A stretch of DNA of 64,000 nt. It comes from Adenophora triphylla var. japonica (Eukaryota; Streptophyta; Magnoliopsida; Asterales; Campanulaceae). The notes beneath the pieces were generated by a model that made no database searches, had not been told where the DNA came from, and saw only the letters and a program-made list of their open reading frames with translations. A program made the translations under genes and the position numbers. Positions 10,996 through 22,540 of this stretch are shown here, piece after piece; within the stretch, counting starts at the first letter, position 1; the number at the start of each line of letters is the position of its first letter. Where the stretch lies: NCBI GenBank assembly GCA_022495995.1, contig JAFEMH010000747.1:124001-188000 (forward strand), in the 5' to 3' direction.

Positions 10996-12475
10996 TTCTT
11001 AGTTCAACGAGAGGTAAATTGACCGAACAATGAATAGTCATTGATGTAAACTAATGACATGTGTTTTGGGGAGTGATAGGCAGGCTCGGCAGAGGATTGC
11101 CTCTTGTACCCATGTGAGTATGATGAAAATTACACGAGTCTTCACTTGTGTTTATTTAACAAAAAACAATAAGAAAAACCAATTTTATAAGGTCTTAAGG
11201 TTCGGGGGTTAAGTTATGGAATGGGAAGGTCATGGAGCACACATTCCACCCAATCTTAGGATTAGTCCTGCTTAGGTGTTTATAATTATGCAAAACAAAT
11301 AGATTGATTTTTAGGGTTGGAATGTCGGATCTATGACATAGAGACTAATTGTAGGAATTATAATAATCTCATGTCGATCCTTTTGATGTTGATTCACATT
11401 TTGAAAAGGTGAGATAAAAAAAGCAATTTGATAGAAGAAAGATGAGAAGAAGAAGAAGAAGATGAGTTAAGGTATTGTGTGCCTTGCTTGAGATCAATAA
11501 TTAGGAGAGAAATCAACAGATATTTGGTGTGTGGGAAGTGTTTGTTGCAGGAGACTGATTCGTAGGAGAATTTTCTCTAGTTTGTGTGCAAGAGAACAAT
11601 TCGACGGAGTTTTTGTATGGAAGAAAAGAGTGTAGGTAGTCTTGGTCTATGAAATCTTGTAGAGAGAAATCGTAGAGAAATCCTGGAGAGAAATGCTTAG
11701 ACTTAGGAGCTTGGGCTTGGCAGGTGTCCGCTTAATGATCAAGATTCCCGATTCTAATAGATTGAACTGGTTTTTGATGTCGGAGAGAATCTGTAAGTTC
11801 CAATTATATCTTGCAAGTGCCATAGATTTGTTAATCTTTTGGACAAATTTGCAAAAGGTAAGAAGCCTCCAATTGATTTTACGATTAGCCTATTAAGCAA
11901 TGGTTTGCGACTTTGCAAAGCCCTGAAATTTATCCGGCTCGCAGATCTGGAGATGGGGATTGAATTTTAGTGCAGTGCAGTGCAGTGTTGTTTCCTCCAT
12001 ATGTTCTTCCCCAACCTCCTCAAACCATACTTAGAAGAAAGTATGGCGAGAGCGAGGTATAACTTTTTCTTAATTCTTATACGCTCCTGAATTTGCATAA
12101 GGTGCAAACACAGCTTCTACGAATGATTTTCTTTATACGTCCCAGAATTTTCCCGGATCCTTAACACATTCTAAGCTATTCTCCGAAGTATGCCCAAAAC
12201 GGCTTGAATTTTCAGAAAGATAATCAAAGTCTGGCATGGAAGGAATATTAGAGACTCTTGTTTCTTCTTTTAACTTTCTAGGATAAATCCTAAAACATGA
12301 TATTGATGAGTAAAGGTATAGAACAGAGGTTTGATTGAATTGCTGTGTAATTCTCTTTCGCTTGTTTTCAGGACCTTGTTTTTGTTGTAGAATATTTTAG
12401 AAGTATAATACATATATTTTTTCAATTTTGCGATCATTTCTTTTAATCAAACTTCTTTTTGTTGATAGTGTGCAG

Positions 12476-12595
12476 ATAACCATCAGTGGCTTAAAAGAAG
12501 AAGTGTCCAGAATTACACTTATTCCCGCACAGCAATAGCGTTTAATTTACGCCGAAAGAGTCTTGAGGAGTGAACGTTTCCTCTCATTCTATAGT
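12476..12595 (+). pseudogene. Ubiquitin-like domain exon relic, copy in arm A
   Basis: After an acceptor-like GTGTGCAG the frame reads ITISGLKEEVSRITLIPAQ, then a TAG where the copy at 18634 has a Gln codon, then RLIYAERVLRSE. The pattern (LKEEV, hydrophobic residues, QQRLIYAGRVL) is that of a ubiquitin-like fold, closest in my memory to the N-terminal domain of plant BAG6/Scythe-like proteins. The donor and the next exon are unclear. Confidence 0.5.
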
Positions 12596-12904
12596 ATCCT
12601 TTTATATTCCTTGAATGATTTTATTAAGACTCCGTACTATGCATTTGTATTCAATGATCAAGTAAGAGTTACACCTAATATCAACCAGACATCCAAGATG
12701 GTCACACATTGCACGTCATTTCAGTACAACCCGACGAATCATCCACACAAAACATACCCAATCATTCAGGTTTGATGAAAAATAACCATTTGCTCTTGAA
12801 ATCAATGTAATTCATCATCGAGAAGTTTGTTGAGCTTTTGAATTCATCTTTTATGAAAGTTCTAAATTTTAATAATAAAGTTTGCTTAATTTTGTATCGA
12901 CAGT

Positions 12905-13040
12905 CCCTCCCTCTGTCAGAAGCAGTACTAGCGAAGACAATTTAAACAATGACCATTTCCTCCCGGTTGCCTCTTCTGTTATGGACTCCACTTGCCCTTC
13001 CCAGATGATCCCGATAATCTCTAATTCCACTCTCATGTAG
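12905..13040 (+). pseudogene. Ser/Pro-rich exon-like stretch beside the ubiquitin-like exon
   Basis: An open reading of about 45 codons (PPSVRSSTSEDNLNNDHFLP, then SQMIPIISN) ends at TAG 13038-13040. Similar low-complexity Ser/Pro/Asn sequence follows the ubiquitin-like domain in plant BAG6-type proteins; this link is inference. Mirror copies are near 14505-14665, 32150-32280 and 33740-33890. Confidence 0.35.
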
Positions 13041-13422
13041 GCACAATCTTTTGTGTATATATTGTTTCTTACTCATTGTTGGGCTAACATTGTAGGACAA
13101 TCCACCAGACATGCAAGCGCTATTTATGCAATTAAGACACATGTCATGGTCCTTAAATGAGAGTGGTCAGATCCTTTTCTTCTTGACCCTTTTTAATAGC
13201 GAATTATTGTTCAAATGCTAATGCTGACTACTTCAATATTGAGCAGAAGAACACCCAGCTCCACTCGTGGATCCTACTCGACAAGCGCTAGCACGCTTGT
13301 TAAGCTCAACTAGCTCTTTTCTAAGTTGCATTTATATCACTTCATTTGTATGTGCTTAAATTATCAAACATTCAATTAATCGTTCAAAAAAAAATTACTC
13401 ACCTTTGTTATTGTCATGGCAG

Positions 13423-13635
13423 GCACTTAGTGGCTGGATCGAAGAACAAGCGAGTGATCCTAATCTCTATGAGCAGAGAATACAAGCTATCGCCCGAAAT
13501 CTAGATTTACAGTTATCTGGTGTAGGGCGGTTCCTTGATGGACTTCGTAGCGTTCAAGCTCGTGCTTTTCTAAGACGGCCAGCTATGGTACCCGGACTCC
13601 CTCTCATGTTAATTGGACATAGTAAAGTAGTTTGA
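13423..13635 (+). pseudogene. Exon-like block of unknown gene, copy in palindrome 1
   Basis: It follows an acceptor (GTCATGGCAG) and reads LSGWIEEQASDPNLYEQR, then QLSGVGRFLDGLRSVQAR, then PAMVPGLPLMLIGHSKVV. Copies on the other arms are 13926-14140 (minus), 32658-32870 (plus) and 33161-33375 (minus), and all four stay open. Substitutions are mostly few and scattered, consistent with recent duplication and not necessarily with selection. It may be a later exon of the same captured gene. Confidence 0.45.
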
Positions 13636-13760
13636 ATATGTGCAATATAATTATTTTCGTAACTTTGTTTTGTTTTCTGTTTTTTTTTTCCTATCAGGTT
13701 GAAGACCCCGACACTTGCAATTCAAGTAGGCCTAGAGATGCAAGTTGTCTTGAACCAAAT

Positions 13761-13802
13761 ACTAATAGCAAGCGTACATCACCTTCTACGCTTGCTATTA
13801 GT
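13761..13802. repeat. Hairpin tip of palindrome 1
   Basis: The stem bases ACTAATAGCAAGCGTA (13761-13776) and their perfect complement (13787-13802) are separated by a 10-base loop, CATCACCTTC, at 13777-13786. Confidence 0.95.
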
Positions 13803-14969
13803 ATTTGGTTCAAGACAACTTGCATCTCTAGGCCTACTTGAATTGCAAGTGTCGGGGTCTTCAACCTGATAGGAAAAAAAACAGAAAACATAACAAAGTT
13901 ACGAAAATAATTATATTGCACATATTCAAACTACTTTACTATGTCCAATTAACATGAGAGGGAGTCTGGGTACCATAGTTGGCCGTCTTAGAAGAGCAGG
14001 GGCTTGAACGCTACGAAGCCCATCAAGGAACCGCCCTACACTAGATAACTGCAAATCCAGATTTCGGGCGCTAGCTTGTATTCTCTGCTCATAGAGATTA
14101 GGATCACTCGCTTGTTCTTCGATCCAGCCACTAAGTGCCTGCCATGACAATAACAAAGGTGAATAAATTTTTTTTTGTTGAACGATTAATTGAATGTTTG
14201 ATAATTTAAGCACATACAAATGAAGTGATAGAAATGCGACTTAGCAAAGAGCTGGTTGAGCTTAACAAGCGTGCTAGGGCTTGTCGAGTAGGACCCACGA
14301 GTGGAGCTGGGTGTTCTTCTGCTCAATATTGAAGTAGTCAGCATTAGCATTTGAACAATAATTCGCTATTAAAAAGGGTCAAGAAGAAAAGGATCTGACC
14401 ACTCTCATTTAAGGACCATGATATGTGTCTTAATTGCATAAATAGCGCTTGCATGTCTGGTGGATTGTCCTACAATGTTAGCCCAACAATGAGTAAGAAA
14501 CAATATATGCACAAAAGATTGTGCCTACATGAGAGTGGAATTAGAGATTATCGGGATCATCTGGGAAGGGCAAGTGGAGTCCATAACAGAAGTGGCAACC
14601 GGGAGGAAATGGTCATTGTTTAAATTGTCTTCGATAGTACTGCTTCTGACAGAGGGAGGGACTGTCGATACAAAATTAAGCAAACTTTATTATTAAAATT
14701 TAGAACTTTCATAAAAGATGAATTCAAAAGCTCAACAAACTTCTCGATGATGAATTACATTGATTTCAAGAGTAAATGGTTATTTTTCATCAAACCTGAA
14801 TGATTGGGTATGTTTTGTGCGGATGATTCGTCGGGTTGTACTGAAATGACGTGCAATGTGTGACCATCTTGGATGTCTAGTTGATATTAGGTGCAACACT
14901 TACTTGATCATTGAATACAAATGCATAGTACGGAGTCTTAATAAAATCATTCAAGGAATATAAAAGGAT

Positions 14970-15089
14970 ACTATAGAATGAGAGGAAACGTTCACTCCTC
15001 AAGACTCTTCCGGCGTAAATTATACGCTGTTGCTGTGCGGGAATAAGTGTAATTCTGGACACTTCTTCTTTTAAGCCACTGATGGTTAT
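14970..15089 (-). pseudogene. Ubiquitin-like domain exon relic, mirror copy in palindrome 1
   Basis: Minus-strand counterpart of 12476-12595. It reads ITISGLKEEVSRITLIPAQQ, then RIIYAGRVLRSE, without the TAG of the arm A copy. Confidence 0.5.
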
Positions 15090-16321
15090 CTGCACACCAT
15101 CAACAAAAAGAAGTTTGATTAAAAGAAATGATCGCAAAATTGAAAATATATATCTATTCTACATCTAAAATATTCTACAACAAAAACAAGGTCCTGAAAA
15201 CAAGCGAAAGAGAATTACACAGCAATTCAATCAAACCTCTGTTCTATACCTTTACTCATCAATATCATGTTTTAGGATTTATCCTAGAAAGTTAAAAGAA
15301 GAAACAAGAGTCTCTAATATTCCTTCCATGCCAGACTTTGATTATCTTTCTGCAAATTCAAGCCGTTTTGGGCATACTTCGGAGAATAACTTATAATGTG
15401 TTAAGGATCCGGGAAAATTCTGGGACGTATAAAGAAAATCATTTGTAGAAGCTGTGTTTGCACCTTATGAAAATTCAGGAGCGTATAAGAATTAAGAAAA
15501 GGTTATACCTCGCTCTTGCCATACTTTCTTCTAATTATGGTTTGAGGAGGTTGAGGAAGAACATATGGAGGAAACAACACCAGACCAGACCAACCAGAAA
15601 TTCAATCCCCATCTCTAGATCTGCGGGCCGGATAAATATCTGGGCTTTGCAAAGTCGCAAACCATTGCTTAATAGGCTAATCGTAAAATCAATTGGAGGC
15701 TTCTTACCTTTTGCAAATTTGTCCAAAAGATTAACAAATCTATGGCACTTGCAAGAAATAATTGGATCTCACAGATTCTCTCCGACATCAAAAACCAGTT
15801 CAGACTATTAGAATCGGGAATCTTGATCATTAAGTGGACACCTGCCAAGACCAAGCTCCTAAGCCTAAGCATTTCTCTCCAGGATTTCTCTACGATTTCT
15901 CTCTACAAGATTTCATAGACCAAGACTACCTGCACTCTTTTCTTCCATACAAAAACTCCGTCGAATTGCTCTCTTGCACACAAACTAGAGACAATTCTCC
16001 TACGAATCAGTCTCCTGCAACAAACACTTCCCACACACCAAACACTTCCCACACACCAAATCTCTGTTGGTTTCTCTCCTAATTATTGATCTCAAGAAAG
16101 GCACACAAAACCTTAACTCATCTTCTTCTTCTTCTTTTCATCTTCTTCTATCAAATAGCTTTTTTGATCTCACATTTTCAAAATGTGATCAACATCAAAA
16201 GGATCGACATGAGATTATTATAATTCCTACAATTAGTCTCTATGTCATAGATCCGACATTCCAACCCTAAAAATCAATCTATTTGTTTTGCATAATTATA
16301 AACACCTAAGCAGGACTAATC

Positions 16322-16446
16322 CTAAGATTGGGTGGAATGTGTGCTCCATGACCTTCCCATTCCATAACTTAACCCCCGAACCTTAAGACCTTATATAAAT
16401 TGGTTTTTCTTATTGTTTTTTGTTAAATAAACACAAGTGAAGACTC
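16322..16446 (+). repeat. Relic of a Tat-type LTR inside the palindrome
   Basis: The stretch GATTGGGTGGAATGTGTGCT, then CCATAACTTAACCCCCGAAC, then TTTTTCTTATTGTTTT aligns with the 3' part of the LTR at 46010-46130. Mirror or repeat copies lie at about 11100-11290 (reversed) and 35540-35665. It shows that an older relative of the 45-52 kb element was already in the arm before the arm was duplicated. Confidence 0.6.
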
Positions 16447-16617
16447 GTGTAATTTTCATCATACTCAGATGGGTACAAGAGGCAATCCTCAGCCGAGAGC
16501 CTGCCTATCACTCCCCGCCGAGCCTGCCTATCACTCCCCAAAACACATGTCATTACTTTACGTCAATGACTATTCATTGTTCGGTCAATTTACCTCTCGT
16601 TGAACTAAGAAGAAAGT

Positions 16618-17345
16618 CTGATGGAATTGTAATGGCGCTTGTTGCCTAACATTCAAGAATAAAATTTTCCTGATGCTTACTTGGTACTCGAACGAACATT
16701 GAGCAGGCTGTTGCGATGATCAATACGCTACTTATTTATGGCTGGGCAGCGGCGCTGCACAAGGCTTTTCTGGAGGGATATGGGTGATTTGGGACATGAT
16801 ATCAGTTCAAGTGCATGAAAGGTTTTGTAAAGCTAGGTTGGTGCATCTAAAGGTCTCTCTGCTTCCTGCTAAACCTCCTTCTATGCTCTCCGCAGTATAC
16901 AACCGTCCTCAACAGAATCTTTAGTTTGAGGTATGGAAATCCTTACTATCCTTTGCTGCTTCAATTTATATTCCTTGGGTTATAGGGAGAGACTTTAATG
17001 CCATATTAAGTGCTGAGGAAAATATGGGGGTTATGCATTTATTTATCGCCATTAGCGTATTTTCTCTGATTGCATGCACGCAGCGGGTTTGTTTGATTTA
17101 GGATTCACTGCTAATATTTTTACTTGGAAAAAACATTGTTGTCGTCTAATAGATATATCCGAGTTTGTTTGATTTGGGCTTTGCTGGGCCTATTCGGGAA
17201 AGATTGGATAGGTTTTTAGCTAATGTTGGACCTATTCAGGAAAGACTAGATAGGATTTTAGCTAATGTGACCAGACTAATAGATATAATCAGGTAAATGT
17301 CAAACATATACCTTTTTAGTCTGACCACCGCCCATCTAATTGTGC
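16618..17345 (+). mobile_element. L1-type LINE endonuclease fragment, copy 2
   Basis: Same fragment as at 35842-36575, with readings WNCNGACCLTFK at the start and SDHRPSNCA near the end, in frames broken by stops. Confidence 0.7.
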
Positions 17346-17538
17346 CTTAAAGCAGGGCCAAAATTTGGCCCAAAACGATTTACTTATGAATCCTCCTAGT
17401 CAAGTGAACCCCCTTTCAAATTTGGCGTCTTTTTGAGACTCCAGAGTCATGAGGGGCAAGAGTGGAAAATGAAAGATGTCGATTCTTTTCCAAAGAAAGA
17501 TGGCTTAGATTGAATAGTTTAAAGCCTTATATTGAAAA

Positions 17539-17980
17539 GAGGTATTTGTAGGAGGAGGAGGGAGATTTGGGTTGGAGGTAGCTGGAGGAAGTGAAGGAGT
17601 GTGGGCGGTGGTGGTGGGAAGAATTGGTAAGCGGATGGTGCACCATTCATCAAGTAGGGTAGAGGGAATGGTAGGGGAGGGAGAAGAGGCAAAGGGAAAG
17701 GTATGTTCAACAAAGTTAACATGGCGGGATGCATAAATTTTGTGATTGGTGGTGTCTAGGCAAAAGTAGGCGCTTTATGTGGGAGAGTATCCAATGAAAA
17801 CACATGGTTTAGAGCGAGGGTCAAGTTTGTGGGAGGAGTAGGGGCGAATCCATGGGTAACACAGACATCCAAAGGCAAGTAGTTTGAGATAGTTGGGATG
17901 TTGTTTGTGTAAGATAGAGTATGGAGAGTCTTGATTTAAGGTAGGCGTTGTCATTCGGTTAAATGAGGTAACAAGCAGTG
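17539..17980 (-). mobile_element. Copia pol fragment joining the two palindromes
   Basis: It matches 2076-2517 of the copia element in the same orientation, with only scattered substitutions and one inserted base near 17963. It carries no LTR. A 10-bp TCATTCGGTT occurs at 17951-17960 and again at 17981-17990, at the right junction. This looks like filler DNA copied into a break. It keeps Arg CGA where the element at 2493 has TGA, so another copia copy may be the template. Confidence 0.85.
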
Positions 17981-17988
17981 TCATTCGG

Positions 17989-18976
17989 TTAATCTTTTGG
18001 ACAAATTTGCAAAAGGTAAGAAGCCTCCAATTGATTTTACGATTAGCCTATTAAGCAATGGTTTGCGACTTTGCAAAGCCCTGAAATTTATCCGGCTCGC
18101 AGATCTAGAGATGGGGATTGAATTTCTGGCTGGTCTGGTCTGGTGTTGTTTCCTCCATATGTTCTTCCTCAACCTCCTCAAACCATAATTAGAAGAAAGT
18201 ATGGCGATAGCGAGGTATAACCTTTTCTTAATTCTTATACGCTCCTGAATTTGCATAATGTGCAAACACAGCTTCTACAAATGATTTTCTTTATACGTCC
18301 CGGAATTTTCCCGGATCCTTAACACATTCTAAGCTATTCTCCGAAGTATGCCCAAAACGGCTTGAATTTGCAGAAAGATAATCAAAGTCTGGCATGGAAG
18401 GAATATTAGAGTCTCTTGTTTCTTCTTTTAACTTTCTAGGATAAATCCTAAAACATGATATTGATGAGTAAAGGTATAGAACAGAGGTTTGATTGAATTG
18501 CTGTGTAATTCTCTTTCGCTTGTTTTCAGGACCTTGTTTTTGTTGTAGAATATTTTAGAAGTAGAATACATATATTTTTTCAATTTTGCGATCATTTCTT
18601 TTAATCAAACTTCTTTTTGTTGATGGTGTGCAGATAACCATCAGTGGCTTAAAAGAAGAAGTGTCCAGAATTACACTTATTCCCGCACAGCAACAGCGTT
18701 TAATTTACGCCGGAAGAGTCTTGAGGAGTGAACGTTTCCTCTCATTCTATAGTATCCTTTTATATTCCTTGAATGATTTTATTAAGACTCCGTACTATGC
18801 ATTTGTATTCAATGATCAAGTAAGAGTTACACCTAATATCAACCGGACATCCAAGATGGTCACACATTGCACGTCATTTCAGTACAACCCGACGAATCAT
18901 CCGCACAAAACATACCCAATCATTCAGGTTTGATGAAAAATAACCATTTACTCTTGAAATCAATGTAATTCATCAT
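17989..18976 (+). repeat. Palindrome 2, left arm, first part
   Basis: It corresponds to 11831-12805 of arm A in the same orientation and is cut at 18976 by the Tat/Ogre-like element. It resumes at 32055. It contains the best ubiquitin-like exon copy. Confidence 0.9.
18634..18752 (+). pseudogene. Ubiquitin-like domain exon relic, best preserved copy
   Basis: Following an acceptor (GGTGTGCAG), it reads ITISGLKEEVSRITLIPAQQ, then QRLIYAGRVLRSERFLS, without internal stops. In ubiquitin-like folds this covers the helix and the QQRLIYAGRVL strand region. The first strand would lie in an upstream exon; a candidate MKVKV start lies near 5260 and 8010. A reversed copy is at 34212-34327. Function cannot be assigned from this fragment alone. 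Confidence 0.55.
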
Positions 18977-20989
18977 TGTAAGTACCCAAATCCGGATCGT
19001 CCAAATCCGTCAGAAAGTTAACCGAAATCCGTTAACTGGCCCGCTCCAGGTTAACCGGAACTCGTTAAACTCCCCGTTGCTGTGCCAACGAGATATTCCG
19101 GGACTGCCCCGTGCATCCCGACGTTGAACCGTACTTAACACGTGTCATCACACGTAAAAGCACGGCTTTCCCTGAAAAACGCATTTTCCGGCACTTTTCG
19201 GGGGCATTTCGGACATTTCCCGGACTGTTATTTTAAAAAACGAACAAAACCGGGACCGGGGGACAAAATCCCACATGGCTGGTGACTCAGAGGGGCACGT
19301 GGCAGCCATGCCACCTCCCTCTAGTCACCCTTCAATCAAATTCAAAGGGAAAAGACCAAAATACCCCTGATTTGCAAGCCTAGTCCGGCCCGACTCCCTG
19401 TGCACTTTTCCGAAATTGCCGGCAAGTCCCCAGATTTCCAAAATACCCAAAACCCTGGATTCGGTCCAAGTCCGTCCGGACTCCCTACCGCAATTTTCAC
19501 CTATAAATAGAAGTTCTTTGTCAAAGCTTTCAAAGAGAACAAATTACTCCCAAAAATTCACTACCCCACGCGGTTGGCAGCCACCCCTTCCGAGCTTCCG
19601 TCTACGTCTCGATTCGCGTGAAACCTTCGTATTTCGATCAAATACGCACCCTACTACTTCGAAACAACCTTTCGAATCACTTTTTCACGTGTCCCGTACA
19701 CACCTCCCCGAGCCAAAGGAGTCGACCTGAGCCATAGGTATAGCTCCCTCTCTCTAAATCTCTCGTTCCGTCTCGGTTTACGCGCCAGTCGCTCTAACCG
19801 TTTCGCACGCCGTTACCAAAATGTAGACGCCTTCCGTCTAACTGGGGTCCCGATACGTTTTAGCCCCTCGATCCTCTTCTCTTTCCGTAAGAGAAGTAAT
19901 CACGGGTTAAAACGGCGTTCCGACCCCGTTCCGTTACTTTTATTGTCATTTATCAATTCCGGATCGATCGATCCGTTGATCGTCCTTTAATTTCTGTCAT
20001 TTACAATTCCGAGCCGTTTGGCCTCGTTGATCGTCATTTACGAATCCGGATCGTTCAATTCCGTTGATACCGCATTGTAAATACTGTCATTTACAAAGTC
20101 CGACCCGTTTGGATCGTGATAGTATTTACTTTTCAAAGTCCGAGTCGCAACCCGATTCGTTGATCGCATATCATTTAAAACGCATTTTTCCCGTAAAAAT
20201 CGTTAACAATGTAATGCCCGGTTCAAAATCGGAGTTCGTCCGTCGAACTCTCTTTCAAAACGCGCGAAATGACGTTCGGCCTCCGAATGCTCATCTTCAA
20301 ACTCAAAGCCGCCATTTGACACTTAAAATCATTTAATACGCATTTTTCCCGTAAAAATCGTTAACAATGACTCGCACGGCTCAAAACCGACGTTTGCCAC
20401 GCAAACGCTCATTTCAAACTCAAAATCGACGTTTGCCACGCAAACGCTCATTTCCGTCTCAAAACCGACGTTTGCCACGCAAACGCTCATTTCAAACTCA
20501 AAACCGACGTTTGTCATTCAAACGCTCGTCTTTTCAAACAAAGTCACTTAATCAAACGTTTGTCATTCAAACCAAGATTAAGCTTGTCATTCAAGCCCCC
20601 ATTTCAAAAAAAAAACACACACACACACACACGATTTCGAGAAAGGTAGAAAGACTCGTCATGCGAGGCGTTTCGGGCGATCTCGTAATACTCTACCCGA
20701 AACGTAACTTGACCTCCGAACCTAACAATCTATGGTACTAAAAGATTTTTACTCGTTTTTGCTGCCAATAAAAATGATCCCCTTTTTCAAAGCCTTTTCC
20801 TATGTTTTTGCTACCAATAAAAACGACACCTTTTCACAATAGCCGTTTCTCAACGTTTGGGCTCAAAATACAAAAACCGCGTGGCGACTCCTCATTTTGT
20901 TCCTTCCCATGAAGCGAGGTCTCAGACACCAACCCCTCCGCGAAAGACAACCGCGTTTCGCGCCCCGCGCGAAATCCCGGGTAATTTCA
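18977..20989 (+). repeat. 5' LTR of the Tat/Ogre-like element (2013 bp)
   Basis: It starts TGTAAGTACC and ends GTAATTTCA. A TATA box (TATAAATAG) is at 19502. It holds a 39-bp tandem repeat (20382-20530), a CA-repeat near 20613 and a primer-site-like TGGCGACTCC at 20882. It is close to the 3' LTR, with several short length differences. Confidence 0.95.
20382..20530. repeat. 39-bp tandem repeat in the LTR (about 3.8 units)
   Basis: Units contain CGACGTTTGCCACGCAAACG, which is itself an inverted repeat around GCCACGC. The unit is 13 codons long, so both strands look open. The other LTR has the same array at 31442-31590. Confidence 0.9.
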
Positions 20990-20991
20990 GT

Positions 20992-21009
20992 TGGCGACTC
21001 CGCTGGGGA
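20992..21009 (+). other. Primer binding site, tRNA-Arg type
   Basis: TGGCGACTCCGCTGGGGA begins two bases after the LTR end. Its first ten bases complement the 3' end of plant tRNA-Arg species that start GACTCC. This is the primer reported for Ogre-type elements. Confidence 0.85.
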
Positions 21010-22540
21010 AAAGATACTTTTTTCAAAACTGCCATTGTTTTCTAAAAAAGCCTTCCGTGGGTCAAACTTTCGTTTACCCTTCCTCGTTTTCGTGTGTGTG
21101 AGTTCCTTTAAACCTCGAACGGTTTGTTTTTTTTCAAAGGCATTACATTGTCAACTTTTCAAAATCTTACCATGTCTGTGCATCCCCATTCATGTTCGAT
21201 TTTCATGCTGTCTTTTGAACTGTGCATCATAAATTCTTTAAGACACATTCTGAAAAAAAAAAAAAATCTCTGTTTTTACTCAGAAAAGGAATTTTAGTGA
21301 CCGCACACCACGCGCACTTTCCACCTCGGAACACCGCACTTCACGTGCACTTGCGTCCTCGGTACCGCACACTGACCCCAACCAGGGATGGCCTTATCGG
21401 TTGCACTCGGTTGGTGCCGAGACACCTTTCGGGGGCGCACGGGGTCGTCCCAAACATCCCATCCTCGCCCGTGTAAGCCATGCACTCATTGTGTCACACT
21501 TTGTCCAAGACCCTGGTTGGTTTTTGGCTTAGCTCGTGTCATAAAACCTAAGTGTATGTTTTTCACGCCGGGCCCCGCTCCGAGTCAAGCTCGAGAATTT
21601 CCGACAGTTCTTCGGTTCCCTCAGTTCCCTCAGCCAGAATTTCCGACATGTCTAGCTCACCGAGAAATCGTGACGGGGAAGGACCCCCGCCACCGGTAAC
21701 AGATATGACAGGCTGTGGACAGAAGCACATCCCGGCTTGTGAGGTTCACAAGAGGCGAAAAAAATGAAAGATCGCCAGAATTTCGTGGTACGGCTTACGA
21801 ATGACGCGTGGTATAGCCAGGCCTATCCCAGTCAGACGGTACTTTTGTCTGGTCGAGGATGACGGCATTCCCGAAACCAGTTCACCAAACCTTCAATCGA
21901 GGTTCCTCCCCCGCCAACTTCACTTGGATGCCTCTCCCCCAACCAAGGAAGCAGCCCTGGAGCTATGAGCTCCATTGAAATGTTGCCACACTCTCGTGTG
22001 GCAAGCCACTGCATGCATTTTTGGTCAGCCCGGTGCTACTCCTGTCACTCGAATACCACACCTGTTTCCAAACATCGGCCAGGGCATCTCCCAGGATGCC
22101 CCAATATCCCTCAATACCCTCCCGGGTTCGTCCCAGCTAAGCCTATACACGAATCACACCTAAACATAGGGAATGACAAGACCCCGATACGGTTCGGTAA
22201 AAGGCTCCCATATATCCCGCATGCACATATACTGAGCAGCTTCCACCTCCAATCACTACCGCTCACGTGGTAGCACCTCGTGAGCCGAGCCTCCACAGTC
22301 CTGGACTGGGACCTCGACCTTTCGGATGGTCAGAGCAAAATGAAAGACACGAGAAAGTACCATGACGACTCCGAAAGCGGGAAACGCTCGAAATCCACGT
22401 ATCAAGAAGGGAATGGTCACGCGCCTCTCCCTGCCCGCTAAGTTCGACGAATGGGAGATGTGGACGGTCAGCACGGAACCGAATGTCCTCAGGCATAGCG
22501 TGATACCTCGTTCTGACGCGGCATAGAGAGCAAAAGGAGC
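21010..22540 (+). other. Untranslated leader of the Tat/Ogre-like element
   Basis: GC-rich sequence without a convincing coding region. Short open frames overlap on both strands and look like chance. Confidence 0.5.

Larger units (their letters stand above)
4842..13781. repeat. Left outer arm (arm A) of the giant inverted repeat
   Basis: This arm is found in reverse complement at 33017-37860, with two large gaps in the right copy: about 5124-8173 and 8862-9860 of arm A are absent there. It contains repeated intron-like units, a block of MATH/TRAF-like exons, ubiquitin-like exon relics, an L1 fragment and a Tat LTR relic. The left limit is set by loss of similarity near 4842, about 12 bp from the copia LTR. 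No clean terminal motif or target duplication is visible. Confidence 0.85.
10078..13781. repeat. Palindrome 1, left arm (3.7 kb)
   Basis: It is the reverse complement of 13782-17536 with scattered mismatches. Inside, in this orientation, are an L1 fragment (reversed, 10260-10995), a Tat LTR relic (reversed, about 11100-11290), non-coding sequence, a ubiquitin-like exon (12476-12595), a Ser/Pro-rich exon-like stretch (12905-13040) and a further exon-like block (13423-13635). Confidence 0.93.
13782..17536. repeat. Palindrome 1, right arm (3.75 kb)
   Basis: Mirror of 10078-13781. It carries the same content reversed, including a second L1 fragment (16618-17345) and a TCT-rich leader near 16120. 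It ends at TATATTGAA, where the copia-derived junction piece starts. Confidence 0.93.

Noticed and set aside
20382..20530. 39-bp repeats as a CRISPR array
   Set aside because: Units are adjacent without unique spacers, lie in an LTR of a plant retroelement and recur in the other LTR.
20367..20741. Arg-rich repeat protein (QNRRLPRKRSF) in the LTR
   Set aside because: The 39-bp unit is a multiple of three, so both strands stay open by arithmetic. It also occurs in both LTRs.
20992..21009. tRNA gene fragment
   Set aside because: Only the primer-binding complement of a tRNA 3' end is present; no cloverleaf can be formed.
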